Shown: in pieces, positions 1 to 8,197 of the stretch
Layout: each line of letters opens with the position of its first letter
How positions within the stretch are numbered: the stretch's first letter is position 1
Assembly: GCF_002287505.1 (NCBI RefSeq)
Contig: NZ_CP019688.1
Location: 930,001 to 994,000 of the forward strand
Length of the DNA stretch: 64,000 nt
Source of the DNA: Corynebacterium glaucum
GTDB taxonomy: Bacteria > Actinomycetota > Actinomycetes > Mycobacteriales > Mycobacteriaceae
Reading direction: 5' to 3'
Translations under genes and position numbers: made by a program
The notes under the pieces: model-generated
Database searches by the model: none
Told to the model about the DNA's origin: nothing
The model's input: the letters and a program-made list of their open reading frames with translations, nothing else

Positions 1-443
1 GATGCCCACTCGTACTCGCCGAGCTCGCTCACTGCAGCCGCTGGCGAATCCGGCAGGTTGTCCAAGGTCATCTCGCGCATGGAGCGGTCAAGATCGTCCA
101 TCTCCACGTCGCGCGCGAGCTGGCCGCGCTCCGCAAGCACAGCTTCATCGAGCAATTTCTGCACGTCGCGCAAGGTTCCGGTCAGGTTGTGCTGGGACAG
201 CATTGCTTGTCGACGCTCTGCCAAACGCGCCATCAGATCGTCATAGCCTTCGAGGCCTTGACCGCCTCGCCGCAGATACTCCCGGAGCGCCTGCTGCGCC
301 GAGTAGCCCGTCATCACATCGTTCGCGATCGCGCGCACCGCCTTGGTCAGATCCGGCGGCGGGGCCAGCGGGTCCGGCCCCGGCGTGTACGCGCGGTAGC
401 GGGCTCCCCGCCTAGGCCCGCGCGAAGAGTAGGCGTTAGCCAT
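1..443 (-). CDS. VWA-domain partner protein, N-terminal part (cut by window edge)
   Basis: The reading frame starts at the ATG at 443 and runs off the left edge, leaving about 147 residues. The start overlaps the stop of the upstream ATPase by 8 bases (ATGGCTAA), so translation is probably coupled. The visible part is helical and charged, with no von Willebrand A motif yet. It opens with MANAYSSRGPRR and contains a DLMARLAERRQAML stretch. Proteins encoded directly after this type of MoxR/Mg-chelatase ATPase in corynebacteria and mycobacteria carry a C-terminal VWA domain. The product name therefore rests on context, because the domain itself lies outside the window. Confidence 0.6.
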   Translation of the reverse strand, partial: MANAYSSRGPRRGARYRAYTPGPDPLAPPPDLTKAVRAIANDVMTGYSAQQALREYLRRGGQGLEGYDDLMARLAERRQAMLSQHNLTGTLRDVQKLLDEAVLAERGQLARDVEMDDLDRSMREMTLDNLPDSPAAAVSELGEYEWA

Positions 444-1821
444 AGATCGTTTCGCCCTCTCCGGAGTCCTTCGAGATCTTGCGCGTCAGGTAGAGCGCTT
501 CCACACCCAGCTCGATCGCGGCGGCGCGTTCGCCGTCGCTGGAGGCGTCGAAGGCGTTCGACAGGTCGTCGTAAAGCGAAGAGCTCAGGCTGGGCAAACC
601 TTCCAGGAACTCGCGGGCGGTGACCTGCTCGCCGGTGGTGATGAAGGTGTTGCCGTCGAGCGCTTCGATGAGCGGGCCGAAGTCGAGGCCGCGGATGCGC
701 CCGCGCACGGCTTCGGCGACGGCGTTGCGCAGGAGGTATTCGAGGATTTCCCACTCGCGGCCCTCCTCGCCGTGCTCGAATTCGACCTTGCCGCCGAGGA
801 CATCGACGGCGGCTTCGAGGTCGACCAGGCGGGCAACGGCCTCGTCCTCGCCGCGCACGGCCGCGCGGCGCTGGGCTGCGGCGGCGACCGTCTCTGCACC
901 CGCAATGGCGAAGCGGGCGGAAACGCCGGCGCGCTGGTTGACGGCGTCGGACTCGCGAAGCGCGCGGGTGAAGCGGGCGAGGATCTCCATGATCACGTCC
1001 GGCACCTGCGCCACCAGGTCGGCCTCCTGGCGGATCACGGCGATCTCCGCGTCCAGCTCAAGCGGGTAGTGGGTGCGCACCTCCGCGCCGAAACGGTCCT
1101 TCAGCGGGGTGATGATGCGGCCCCGGTTGGTGTAATCCTCCGGGTTCGCAGAGGCGACCACCAGCACGTCCAGCGGCAGGCGCAGCATGTAGCCGCGGAT
1201 CTGGATGTCGGCCTCCTCCATGACGTTGAGCATGGCGACCTGGATGCGCTCGGCCAGATCCGGAAGCTCGTTGATGGCCACAATGCCGCGGTTGGAGCGG
1301 GGGATCAGGCCATAGTGGATGGTCTCCGGGTCGCCCAGGCGGCGGCCCTCGGCCACGCGCATCGGGTCCACGTCGCCGATCAGGTCCGCGACCGAGGTGT
1401 CCGGGGTAGCCAGCTTCTCCGAGTAGCGCTCGGAGCGGTGCAGCCAAGTGATCGGTGTGGCATCGCCGTCGGCCTCGATGCGGCGCTTCGCGGCGTCCGT
1501 GATCGGGTGCAGTGGGTGCTCGCGCAGCTCGGAGTCTTCGAGGACGGGAGTCCATTCGTCGAGAAGCAATGGCAGCGTGCGCAACAGGCGGGTCTTGCCC
1601 TGGCCGCGCTCGCCGAGCAGCACAATGTCGTGCCCCGCGAGGATTGCGCGCTCCACCTGCGGAATTACAGTGTTTTCGAGGCCATGCAGGCCCGGCCACG
1701 GGTCCTCGCCGGCACGCAGCTTGGCCAGCAGGTTGTCGCGCAGTTCTACGCGCACGGGTTTGTAGGTTGCCCCGGCGGCACGCAGCTCGCCGAGGGTGGA
1801 CATGCTTGGAGCTTGGCTCAT
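436..1821 (-). CDS. MoxR/magnesium-chelatase-type AAA+ ATPase
   Basis: This 461-residue AAA+ ATPase has a Walker A motif GERGQGKT at residues 70-77, a Walker B-like segment GIVAINELPDL, and the sensor-type sequence ASANPEDYTNRGRIITPLKDRF. That pattern is typical of ChlI/MoxR-like proteins. These ATPases remodel or load partner proteins together with a VWA protein, whose gene follows here with an 8-base overlap. ATG 1821 is taken as the start because upstream in-frame sequence is low-complexity and unlike the family. A second ATG at 1803 is possible. The physiological target is unknown. Confidence 0.85.
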   Translation of the reverse strand: MSQAPSMSTLGELRAAGATYKPVRVELRDNLLAKLRAGEDPWPGLHGLENTVIPQVERAILAGHDIVLLGERGQGKTRLLRTLPLLLDEWTPVLEDSELREHPLHPITDAAKRRIEADGDATPITWLHRSERYSEKLATPDTSVADLIGDVDPMRVAEGRRLGDPETIHYGLIPRSNRGIVAINELPDLAERIQVAMLNVMEEADIQIRGYMLRLPLDVLVVASANPEDYTNRGRIITPLKDRFGAEVRTHYPLELDAEIAVIRQEADLVAQVPDVIMEILARFTRALRESDAVNQRAGVSARFAIAGAETVAAAAQRRAAVRGEDEAVARLVDLEAAVDVLGGKVEFEHGEEGREWEILEYLLRNAVAEAVRGRIRGLDFGPLIEALDGNTFITTGEQVTAREFLEGLPSLSSSLYDDLSNAFDASSDGERAAAIELGVEALYLTRKISKDSGEGETIYG

Positions 1822-1871
1822 GGTCGACAGGGTACGCCCGTTCGCTGTGAGGCAGGCCCAGTTTCCAGGCG

Positions 1872-2354
1872 CTACCAGACGTACTCGGGGTAGGTTGCGC
1901 CGTTGAGTCGGTTGCCGAGCACTCCGATCAGGACCAGAACGGCCGCGGCAAGGAAAGCGAGAAGGACGAACGACCAGCCCACCGGAACGGCAACTCCGAT
2001 GACCGCTGTGGCCGCGGCGGGCGAATGGGGCATGCGAAGCAGCATCATCGCTCCCAGGGCCAACCCGCCGGCTAGAGCTGCTAACCAGAGGGAGTCGCCC
2101 AGCGCTCCCACCGCGACACCGACGGTTGCGCTCACTGTTTGTCCGCCAATGACGTTGCGAGGTTGAGAGAGCGGCAACTTTGGTGCGCCCATGATCAGTG
2201 CCATCGATGCGGCCATTGGTGGAATGAGCCATTCGTAACCGGAAGTCGCAGTGAGCAGAGCGAGTGAAAGAAGAGCGGTGACACTCGACGCGGTAGCTAC
2301 AAGGATGACGCTTCCAGCGGGTCTTGGCGGAGCTTTGGTTTGTGTGAGAGACAT
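1872..2354 (-). CDS. HPP family integral membrane protein
   Basis: A 160-residue, very hydrophobic protein with four to five predicted membrane helices. It carries the HPP-family pattern IPPMAASMALIMGAP followed by LSQPRNVIGG, then a helix pair around RMPHSPAAATAVIG. HPP proteins are small membrane proteins; some plant and cyanobacterial members transport nitrite. The substrate cannot be inferred here. ATG 2354 is preceded by AGAAAGGA, a good ribosome binding site. It is divergent from the CGNR regulator at 2474, which may control it. Confidence 0.8.
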   Translation of the reverse strand: MSLTQTKAPPRPAGSVILVATASSVTALLSLALLTATSGYEWLIPPMAASMALIMGAPKLPLSQPRNVIGGQTVSATVGVAVGALGDSLWLAALAGGLALGAMMLLRMPHSPAAATAVIGVAVPVGWSFVLLAFLAAAVLVLIGVLGNRLNGATYPEYVW

Positions 2355-2367
2355 CTGCAGATCCTTT

Positions 2368-2386
2368 CTAATGGGTTTGGCATTAG
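2368..2386. promoter_or_regulatory. Candidate operator between HPP gene and CGNR regulator
   Basis: A perfect 6-bp inverted repeat, CTAATG-7-CATTAG, lies 14 bases upstream of the HPP start. Related half-sites GGCACTAAC (about 2410-2418) and GGCATTAAT (about 2425-2433) follow on the same strand. Three similar half-sites in the 119-bp divergent spacer suggest binding by the neighbouring CGNR protein. This is inference from sequence symmetry only. Confidence 0.4.
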
Positions 2387-2473
2387 CGAGGTTTAAATTT
2401 ACCCAGATCGGCACTAACGTGAAAGGCATTAATTCATCCGGTTGTTGCTGTCTGAGGGAAGGGGGAGCGTTAG

Positions 2474-3040
2474 GTGAAAGCCCAATACACCGTGGACGGG
2501 GTGCTGGTTCGGCCTTTCGAGCCCATCTCCACGCAATTTCTGAGCAGTCGCTTCTACGACGGGCGCACGATTGTTGATGCCCTGGAAACTCCGGAGTTGG
2601 CCGAGCAATGGTTTGCAGTGATGACGCAGGAGTTGTCGAGACCGCCGGTTGCTCACGTGGATGCGGGTGCTCTGGACGCGCTACGGGGTCTGCGCGATGG
2701 GGTAGCGACGGTCTACGAGCACGCGCTCGGCAACAACCGAGATCAGATCGCAGATTCACTCAACGCGCTGGTTGGTTCCGTGGAAATCGCCCCAGCGATT
2801 CCCAAGCGAAAATCTCAAGCGCTGATCGACTTCGCTGGGCGTGGAAACCCTCTTGAAAGCTTCATGGCTGAGGTTGCTCTTTCCTGCGCTTTTACGGTTT
2901 CTGCCCCGCAGGTGGCCCAGCTCGAGAAGTGCGAAGGACCGAATTGCGTGCTCTACTACACGCGAATGCGCGACAGTCAACACTGGTGCAGTAACACCTG
3001 CGGAAACCGCGCACGCGTCGCCCGTCACGCGCGTAAGTAA
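2474..3040 (+). CDS. CGNR zinc-finger (ABATE-type) putative transcription regulator
   Basis: This 188-residue protein ends in a CGNR zinc finger: CEGPNC, then WCSNTCGNRARVARH, giving four cysteines for one zinc ion. The upstream two thirds correspond to the stress-induced ABATE domain usually fused to CGNR. Such proteins are probable DNA-binding regulators. The GTG start at 2474 has AAGGGGGAG about 8 bases ahead. It is transcribed away from the HPP gene, so it may regulate that gene and itself through the repeats in the shared spacer. Confidence 0.8.
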   Translation: MKAQYTVDGVLVRPFEPISTQFLSSRFYDGRTIVDALETPELAEQWFAVMTQELSRPPVAHVDAGALDALRGLRDGVATVYEHALGNNRDQIADSLNALVGSVEIAPAIPKRKSQALIDFAGRGNPLESFMAEVALSCAFTVSAPQVAQLEKCEGPNCVLYYTRMRDSQHWCSNTCGNRARVARHARK

Positions 3041-3102
3041 GGATCCGTAGAATCGCGAACGGCTTCAGTGCTGGGAGTCAGTCGCAGTAAAAGGAGTGGG
3101 CC

Positions 3103-3753
3103 GTGGAGGGTTCAGAGAAAATAAGGGTGGATGAACTGTTGATCGACGGGCCTCCCGCTGATCTCGAAGTTGATTCGCTCAAACTCGGTCTGAAAGTTCC
3201 CAACTTCATGCCCACCACCATCCTCCTCATCCGCCACGGGCAAACGCCGACCACCGGCACCGTCCTGCCGGGCCGCGCGCCGGGCCTCCACCTCTCGGAA
3301 AAAGGCCAGGAGCAGGCACGCAAGGTCGCCGAGGGCATCGAGCGCGTCGACGCAATCTACTCCTCGCCACTCGAGCGCACCCAGGAAACCGCCGCGCCGC
3401 TCGCAGAAAAGTTCGGGAAAGAGCCTTTGCTTGACGACGCCTTCTTGGAAGCCGATTTCGGCACATGGACCGGAGAAAAACTCGCCGACCTGGCGAAACT
3501 GCCCGAATGGGAGACGGTGCAGAAAACCCCGAGCCAGTTCCGCTTCCCCGGTGGGGAGAGCTTCGTAGAGATGCAGGACCGCATCGTCGCGGGCCTTGAA
3601 CGCATCGCGGCCGCGCACCCGGGCCAGACCGTCGCCTGCTTCTCCCACGCCGACCCGATCAAGGCCGCGCTGACTCACTTCGCCGGCAAACGCTTGGACG
3701 AGTTTCAAAAGGCCCAGGCGGAACCAGGGTCCGTCGCAAAGCTTGAGCTCTGA
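3103..3753 (+). CDS. Histidine phosphatase family protein (Rv2135c-like)
   Basis: A member of the histidine phosphatase (phosphoglycerate-mutase-like) superfamily. The phospho-accepting motif RHGQT is at residues 44-48, the second histidine lies in CFSHADP, and SSPLERTQETA matches the family arginine/glutamate region. The GTG at 3103 has a strong, well-spaced AAAGGAG and gives 216 residues. The homologous part only begins at ATG 3208 (MPTTILLIRHGQ), which has a poor ribosome binding site. The first 35 residues are therefore either a lineage-specific extension or untranslated. The stop overlaps the next start by one base (TGATG). The pair matches the Rv2135c-Rv2134c order in mycobacteria. Confidence 0.85.
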   Translation: MEGSEKIRVDELLIDGPPADLEVDSLKLGLKVPNFMPTTILLIRHGQTPTTGTVLPGRAPGLHLSEKGQEQARKVAEGIERVDAIYSSPLERTQETAAPLAEKFGKEPLLDDAFLEADFGTWTGEKLADLAKLPEWETVQKTPSQFRFPGGESFVEMQDRIVAGLERIAAAHPGQTVACFSHADPIKAALTHFAGKRLDEFQKAQAEPGSVAKLEL

Positions 3754-4481
3754 TGGCCGTGAACTTTGAGGCCCAGCTGAACCTGCTGACCCACGGCGAG
3801 ATGGCCTTTGTCGGGCAGCTCGCCGAGTCATCCAACGCGGCGTTTGTCGTGGAGCTTTCGCTTGACGACGACTACGCCTGGGCGATCTACAAACCCGAAG
3901 CGGGGGAGCAATACCTGCACGATTTCCTGCCGGGATTGTGGCGGCGCGAACGGGCGGCCTTTTTGCTCTCGCTGTGGCTGGGGTGGAATCAGGTGCCGCC
4001 GACGGTGGTGCGCGACGTAGAGCCGTTCGGGGTGGGGTCGCTGCAGTTTTACGTGGACAACGACGGGTCGCATTACTTCCCGCTGGTGGAGACGCGCGAG
4101 GATCTGCATGAGCAGTTCTTCAAGCTGGCGGTGTTTGATCTACTGGCGAACAACACCGACCGCAAGTCAGGGCACGTGCTGCTGGGCAGCATTGGTGAGA
4201 GCGGTGAGCGTGGCGAGCGTGTGTGGGGGATTGACCAGGGGTTGTGCTTCCACGAGGACCCGAAGTTGCGCACCGTGATTTGGGAGTTCGCGCACGTCCC
4301 GATTCCCGACGAGTGGCTGGCCGCGATCGAGCCGCTGATGGAGTCTGTGCCAGATCAGGTTGCGGAGCTGCTGACCGACGCCGAGGTGGAAGCGCTAAAG
4401 AGCCGCGCGGGCCGCCTTGTGCGCCTGCCGTGGCTGCCCGAGCCGCACTCGCAATACCAGTTCCCCTGGCCGCTGGTGTGA
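3753..4481 (+). CDS. SCO1664 family protein (kinase-like fold)
   Basis: A 242-residue protein of the actinobacterial SCO1664 family, distantly related to PI3/PI4-kinase-like phosphotransferases. The diagnostic stretch is FDLLANNTDRKSGHVLL, with the catalytic-loop-like NNTDRKSGH, followed by IDQGLCFHED, resembling a metal-binding segment. The biochemical activity is not established. It is translationally coupled to the phosphatase upstream by a one-base overlap. That conserved pairing suggests a kinase-like and phosphatase couple acting in one process. It converges with the lipoprotein gene at 4494. Confidence 0.75.
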   Translation: MAVNFEAQLNLLTHGEMAFVGQLAESSNAAFVVELSLDDDYAWAIYKPEAGEQYLHDFLPGLWRRERAAFLLSLWLGWNQVPPTVVRDVEPFGVGSLQFYVDNDGSHYFPLVETREDLHEQFFKLAVFDLLANNTDRKSGHVLLGSIGESGERGERVWGIDQGLCFHEDPKLRTVIWEFAHVPIPDEWLAAIEPLMESVPDQVAELLTDAEVEALKSRAGRLVRLPWLPEPHSQYQFPWPLV

Positions 4482-4493
4482 GGGGCGGGGTGG

Positions 4494-5582
4494 TTAGTCC
4501 AGGATTTCGTAGTCGCGCGCGTACTCAACGAATGGAGCGAGTTCTGGAAATGCCGGCTCATTCGAGAAGTGAAACAGGGTTTGATCGATGATCAAGCGAG
4601 CGTGCTTGCCAACGAGATCTGATGGGCTTCCGCCATCGATCGGTGTATCCGTCCTACCGAAGAACAGCCACTGCACTTTCTCGGTTCTGGTGCCGGGTCC
4701 TTGTTTGCCAGTTACCTGGGTGGGTTGGTCGAGCTTGAAAAACCGGTAGCGCGCGGCCGGATCCGCATCGAATACACCAACCTTGTTGATGGCTTCGCTT
4801 GCGCTGAGCTCAAGCATTGTCCCTTCGAGCGCCACCTCTCCAGGACCCGCGGCGAGCTTGCCCTGTCCGGAGGAAGGCTTCTTCGGTTTCGTTCCAGCAG
4901 CCGATCCGCCGGTGGTGGGTTGGCTGGATCGCAGGCCCGATTTGTCCGTGGTGGCGTACCACTTCACCTCGAGGTGGTCGGGAAGCTCGCTTTGGGAGGC
5001 GTACTCAACCTCGTCGCTGACCTTGGTTAACTTCGTCCTGCTGGGTTTGAACGTGGTGGAGTAGGCGTACTCCTGCACCGAGTGGTAGGTCACTTGGTGG
5101 ATGCCGATGCCGCTCGCGGATGCGTCCACGCGAGCGCGGCTACCGCCGGCGGGAGAGGCCCCTTGGATCAACACATCTTGCGTGCCAATGGCCTTGCCGT
5201 CGCTGCCGATCGTGAATGCGAGCACCGGGCTGAAGTGCAAGCTATCGACCTGCAACAGCAGTTCTGGGGTGTTGTCACCGTTCGCCTCTACGAGCGCGTA
5301 CGAATATGTTCCCTTCGGCTCGTAGTCGGCAGCGGCACTGACTGGGTAATCGCCGGGATGATCGAGTACGTACTCGTAGGCCTTGATCCAGGTGTCGGCC
5401 TTGTCATTGGTGGTTGCGGAAGCCTTGGTTTCCGATGTCTGGGAGGTGGGGGCGGTTGAGCTCGCCACGGAGGTGAAGTTGGGTTCTGCCGTGGTCTCGG
5501 CACCAGAGCTGCAGGCAGCGAGCGTGGGAAGTATAAGGGTGGCGACAGCAGCCGCAGCATAGACGCGAGAACGGGGTTGCAT
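4494..5582 (-). CDS. Putative lipoprotein of unknown function
   Basis: A 362-residue protein with a lipoprotein signal: a hydrophobic stretch and a lipobox LAAC at about residues 21-24, followed by a Ser/Thr-rich linker to about residue 60. The region after that (YEYVLDHPGDYP, LVEANGDNTPELLLQV) resembles domains of several corynebacterial surface lipoproteins that I cannot name. A second low-complexity linker near residue 215 separates it from a C-terminal domain. ATG 5582 is the natural start for the signal peptide. I assign no function. Confidence 0.7.
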   Translation of the reverse strand: MQPRSRVYAAAAVATLILPTLAACSSGAETTAEPNFTSVASSTAPTSQTSETKASATTNDKADTWIKAYEYVLDHPGDYPVSAAADYEPKGTYSYALVEANGDNTPELLLQVDSLHFSPVLAFTIGSDGKAIGTQDVLIQGASPAGGSRARVDASASGIGIHQVTYHSVQEYAYSTTFKPSRTKLTKVSDEVEYASQSELPDHLEVKWYATTDKSGLRSSQPTTGGSAAGTKPKKPSSGQGKLAAGPGEVALEGTMLELSASEAINKVGVFDADPAARYRFFKLDQPTQVTGKQGPGTRTEKVQWLFFGRTDTPIDGGSPSDLVGKHARLIIDQTLFHFSNEPAFPELAPFVEYARDYEILD

Positions 5583-5610
5583 AGAAGTAAAGACTACTAT
5601 GCGAACGCGC

Positions 5611-6168
5611 TTAATTCCCCAATTCCTTGCGACGCTTATCTGCGATGCGGAGGCGTTCCGCCCGCTCCTTCTCGCGCTCTTCCTGGATCTCCTCCAGCAC
5701 TTCCATTTCTTTCCAGCTCAGGCCTGCACGGTCGTAGAGGACGTACGTCACCACCGCGAGCACAATGGCGACCGGCAGCATGATCCACATCAGGTCGACG
5801 TCGATGAACCTGTTCGCCAGGAACACGCCGCCTGCGCCAGCGAGCCAGAGCGCGATCGTCACCGCGTCGACACGCTTCTTGCTCTGCAACTTCTCTTCCA
5901 GCTCGGACTCAGCTGAGTCGACCGGAGTGGCCTGCTTGCTGTGACCTGCAGCGCTCGTTGCAGGCAGGTTCGTGGACGAGGTCGGACCCTGGGGGAGATC
6001 AGCGAATAGTGCGTCGAGCTCGCTGCGGGTGCTAGCGTCTGCCACCCGCGCCGTGCGATCTTCAAATTCGCCCAGGTTCAGGTATCCGTCCGCGAAGTGC
6101 GTCCCCAGTTTGTCTAGCGCGGCGTTGCGGTCTGCATGGCCAATGCGGATCTCGGGGGTCTCGGACAA
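5611..6168 (-). CDS. DUF1707 membrane protein, copy 1
   Basis: This 185-residue protein has an N-terminal DUF1707 domain (EIRIGHADRNAALDKL, then YLNLGEFEDRTARV and LDALFADLP). Two membrane helices near the middle and a charged coiled C-terminus (EEIQEEREKERAERLR) follow. DUF1707 domains are common at the N-terminus of actinobacterial membrane proteins and are probably interaction domains. The start is TTG at 6168. The first ~55 codons and the leader GGAGTTGATA are almost identical to copy 2, pointing to recent duplication or gene conversion. Confidence 0.75.
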   Translation of the reverse strand: MSETPEIRIGHADRNAALDKLGTHFADGYLNLGEFEDRTARVADASTRSELDALFADLPQGPTSSTNLPATSAAGHSKQATPVDSAESELEEKLQSKKRVDAVTIALWLAGAGGVFLANRFIDVDLMWIMLPVAIVLAVVTYVLYDRAGLSWKEMEVLEEIQEEREKERAERLRIADKRRKELGN

Positions 6169-6231
6169 GGCGGTATCAACTCCAAACGTCGTCTCAGCAA
6201 TCGTCGCCGATCTTAGCGGAGCTAGAAGTAT

Positions 6232-6735
6232 CTACTGTCCGCTAAGTTCTTTCCTGCGCTTTTCGGCTACCCGCAGGCGTGCTGCCCGCTCTTCGTCGCG
6301 TTCTTGTTGGATGGCTTCCAGCGCTTCCCATTCTTTGCCATTGAGGCCTGCGCGGGCGTTGAGTGCAAACGTCACCGCCAAAACCACTGCCGGGGTTGCC
6401 AGTGCGCCCCAAAGCGATCCCGCCTGCAACGCCAAAAACGCGGGGATGACAGCCGCGACCCATAACGCAATAGTGATCCCGTCAATGAGCTTCTTGCGCC
6501 GCAATTTCTGCTCGAGTTCCAACGCTTCCGGATCGACCCGCGCGATCTCCGTTGCCTGGGGTAGATCCGCAAACAGCGCATCAAGCTCGCTGCGGGTGTT
6601 GGCGTCCGCCACCCGCGCCGTGCGATCTTCAAATTCGCCCAGGTTCAAATACCCGTCCGCGAAGTGCGTACCCAGTTTGTCTAGCGCGGCGTTGCGGTCT
6701 GCATGGCCAATGCGGATCTCAGGGGTATCGGACAC
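6232..6735 (-). CDS. DUF1707 membrane protein, copy 2
   Basis: A 167-residue paralogue of the gene to its left, with the same DUF1707 domain, two central helices (WVAAVIPAFLALQAG and a following one) and a charged tail with QQERDEERAARLR. The start is GTG at 6735, with the same GGAGTTGATA leader as copy 1. It lacks the Ser/Thr-rich segment found between domain and helices in copy 1. The genes sit 63 bases apart on the same strand and may be co-transcribed. Confidence 0.75.
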   Translation of the reverse strand: MSDTPEIRIGHADRNAALDKLGTHFADGYLNLGEFEDRTARVADANTRSELDALFADLPQATEIARVDPEALELEQKLRRKKLIDGITIALWVAAVIPAFLALQAGSLWGALATPAVVLAVTFALNARAGLNGKEWEALEAIQQERDEERAARLRVAEKRRKELSGQ

Positions 6736-6808
6736 TGCGCTATCAACTCCAATTTTCTGCGCGACAAAACTGAGCAGTGGTCGACGATTTTAGCGAAGCC
6801 AGCGGTAC

Positions 6809-7348
6809 CTACAGCTCGCCCAGTTCGCGCCGCCGCTCGATCACAATGCGCATCCGCTCCGCGCGTTGCTGGCCCTGTTCATGTTCGAGGTCGTTCAGCG
6901 CCCGGATTTCGTCGCCGCTCATGCCGTACGCGTTTGCAAGGATCACGTTCAGCACGCCGGCGATTGGGAATACGATCCACGCGAACTCCACGTCAAACAC
7001 CACGCCGAGCATCAGGAACACACCCACGGTCACGCCCCAGAGTCCGCCGATCATCATGTCGACACGCTTTTTCCGCGCCAGTTTCTGCTGGACATCGACC
7101 TCGACCTCACGAATGTCCACGCCGTCTTCCGCGCGCAGCACTGGGGCGTTCGCGGTTTCGGAAGGCGCGTCGGGCAGGTCGTCGAAAAGCGAATCAAGCT
7201 CCCCGCGCGTGCGCGCACTGGCCGCGCGTGCCGTGCGATCCTCGAACTCGCCCAAGTCCAGATACCCGTCGGCGAAGTGGGTTCCCAGGCGCTCGAGCGC
7301 GGCGCTGCGATCCGCGTGGCCCACTCGGATTTCCGGGTTATCCTGCAT
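6809..7348 (-). CDS. DUF1707 membrane protein, copy 3
   Basis: The third tandem DUF1707 protein, 179 residues from ATG 7348: EIRVGHADRSAALERL, YLDLGEFEDRTARA and LDSLFDDLP. Two hydrophobic helices (GLWGVTVGVFLMLGVVF and FAWIVFPIAGVLNVIL) and a charged tail follow. It is more diverged than copies 1 and 2. An ATG at 7360 would add four residues; neither start has a clear ribosome binding site, so leaderless translation is possible. It is divergent from the TipAL-like regulator at 7412. Confidence 0.75.
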   Translation of the reverse strand: MQDNPEIRVGHADRSAALERLGTHFADGYLDLGEFEDRTARAASARTRGELDSLFDDLPDAPSETANAPVLRAEDGVDIREVEVDVQQKLARKKRVDMMIGGLWGVTVGVFLMLGVVFDVEFAWIVFPIAGVLNVILANAYGMSGDEIRALNDLEHEQGQQRAERMRIVIERRRELGEL

Positions 7349-7373
7349 GATCGCAAGCATATCGAACTTGCGC

Positions 7374-7404
7374 TTGACCTTGCCCCAACGGAAAGGATGA
7401 CACT
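7374..7404 (+). promoter_or_regulatory. Candidate MerR-type promoter/operator
   Basis: A -35-like TTGACC (7374-7379) is followed by an imperfect inverted repeat ACCTT-11-AAGGA (7377-7397). About 19 bases after the -35 comes a weak -10-like GACACT (7399-7404). The long spacer with an internal dyad is the hallmark of MerR-regulated promoters. The predicted start point would fall near ATG 7412, implying a leaderless, autoregulated gene. This is inferred from spacing and symmetry. Confidence 0.45.
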
Positions 7405-7411
7405 TCTGCAC

Positions 7412-8188
7412 ATGACCGAATCCAGTTGGTACAGCATCGGCGAAGCGGCAGAGGCGCTCGGAGTGACACCGAAAGCACTGCGGCATTGGGAGGAGCTCGG
7501 CCTGATCGAGCCCGCCCGCACGTGGAGCGACTACCGCGTCTACTCCGAGGCCGACCTCGAACGCGGCGCAGCGATCGCGCTTTACCGCAGCGTCGGCGTG
7601 CCGCTCGCGCAGGTCGCCGGTTTGCTCGAGGCATCGGAGCACATGCTTATCGACGCTTTGCGCCACCACCACGAAACGCTGTCGGCAAAGCGCGACGTGC
7701 TGGATCGCCAATTGGATGCGGTCATGACCTTGATTGACCAAACGAAGAAAGGAAGTGTCGATATGGACGCAATGAAGCGATACCTCGGCGAGGATATGCC
7801 GGCGTATCAGGAGGAAGCGGAGCAGCGCTGGGGCGACACCGCCGAGTGGTCGCAGTCCCAGGAGCGGCTGTCCGAGATGGGCGAAGAGGACTTCGCTCGG
7901 CTGCGACAGGAGCAGGACGCGTTCGCGGCTGACCTTATCGCCGCTCGCGACGGTGGGGTAGCGGCTGGCTCGACTGAGGCGGCAGCGCTGGTGCAGCGCC
8001 ACCGCGAGATGATCGGCCAGTGGTACGAAGCAACGCCCGCGCGCCAGCTCATCCTCGCGCGCATGTACGTGGCCGACGAGCGTTTCCACGAGGCCTACGG
8101 CGGTGCGCAGGAGTATCTGCTCGAGCTGGTTGAAGCTCAGGCCGCCGCAGACGGTGTGGACACTGCCAACCCGCAGTGGGAGGGGTAA
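7412..8188 (+). CDS. MerR-family regulator with TipAS ligand-binding domain (TipAL-like)
   Basis: This 258-residue protein has an N-terminal MerR helix-turn-helix (YSIGEAAEALGVTPKALRHW, residues about 7-26) and a coiled dimerisation helix. The C-terminal TipAS-type all-helical domain carries MKRYLGEDMPAYQEEAEQRWGDT and HREMIGQWY. TipAL proteins bind cyclic thiopeptide antibiotics or similar drugs and activate efflux or sequestration genes. ATG 7412 is preferred because of the putative leaderless MerR promoter; ATG 7397 is the alternative. Residues EHMLIDAL are encoded by a copy of the dispersed CGTCGATAAGC motif (7645-7655). Confidence 0.85.
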   Translation: MTESSWYSIGEAAEALGVTPKALRHWEELGLIEPARTWSDYRVYSEADLERGAAIALYRSVGVPLAQVAGLLEASEHMLIDALRHHHETLSAKRDVLDRQLDAVMTLIDQTKKGSVDMDAMKRYLGEDMPAYQEEAEQRWGDTAEWSQSQERLSEMGEEDFARLRQEQDAFAADLIAARDGGVAAGSTEAAALVQRHREMIGQWYEATPARQLILARMYVADERFHEAYGGAQEYLLELVEAQAAADGVDTANPQWEG

Positions 8189-8197
8189 ACGCCTTCC

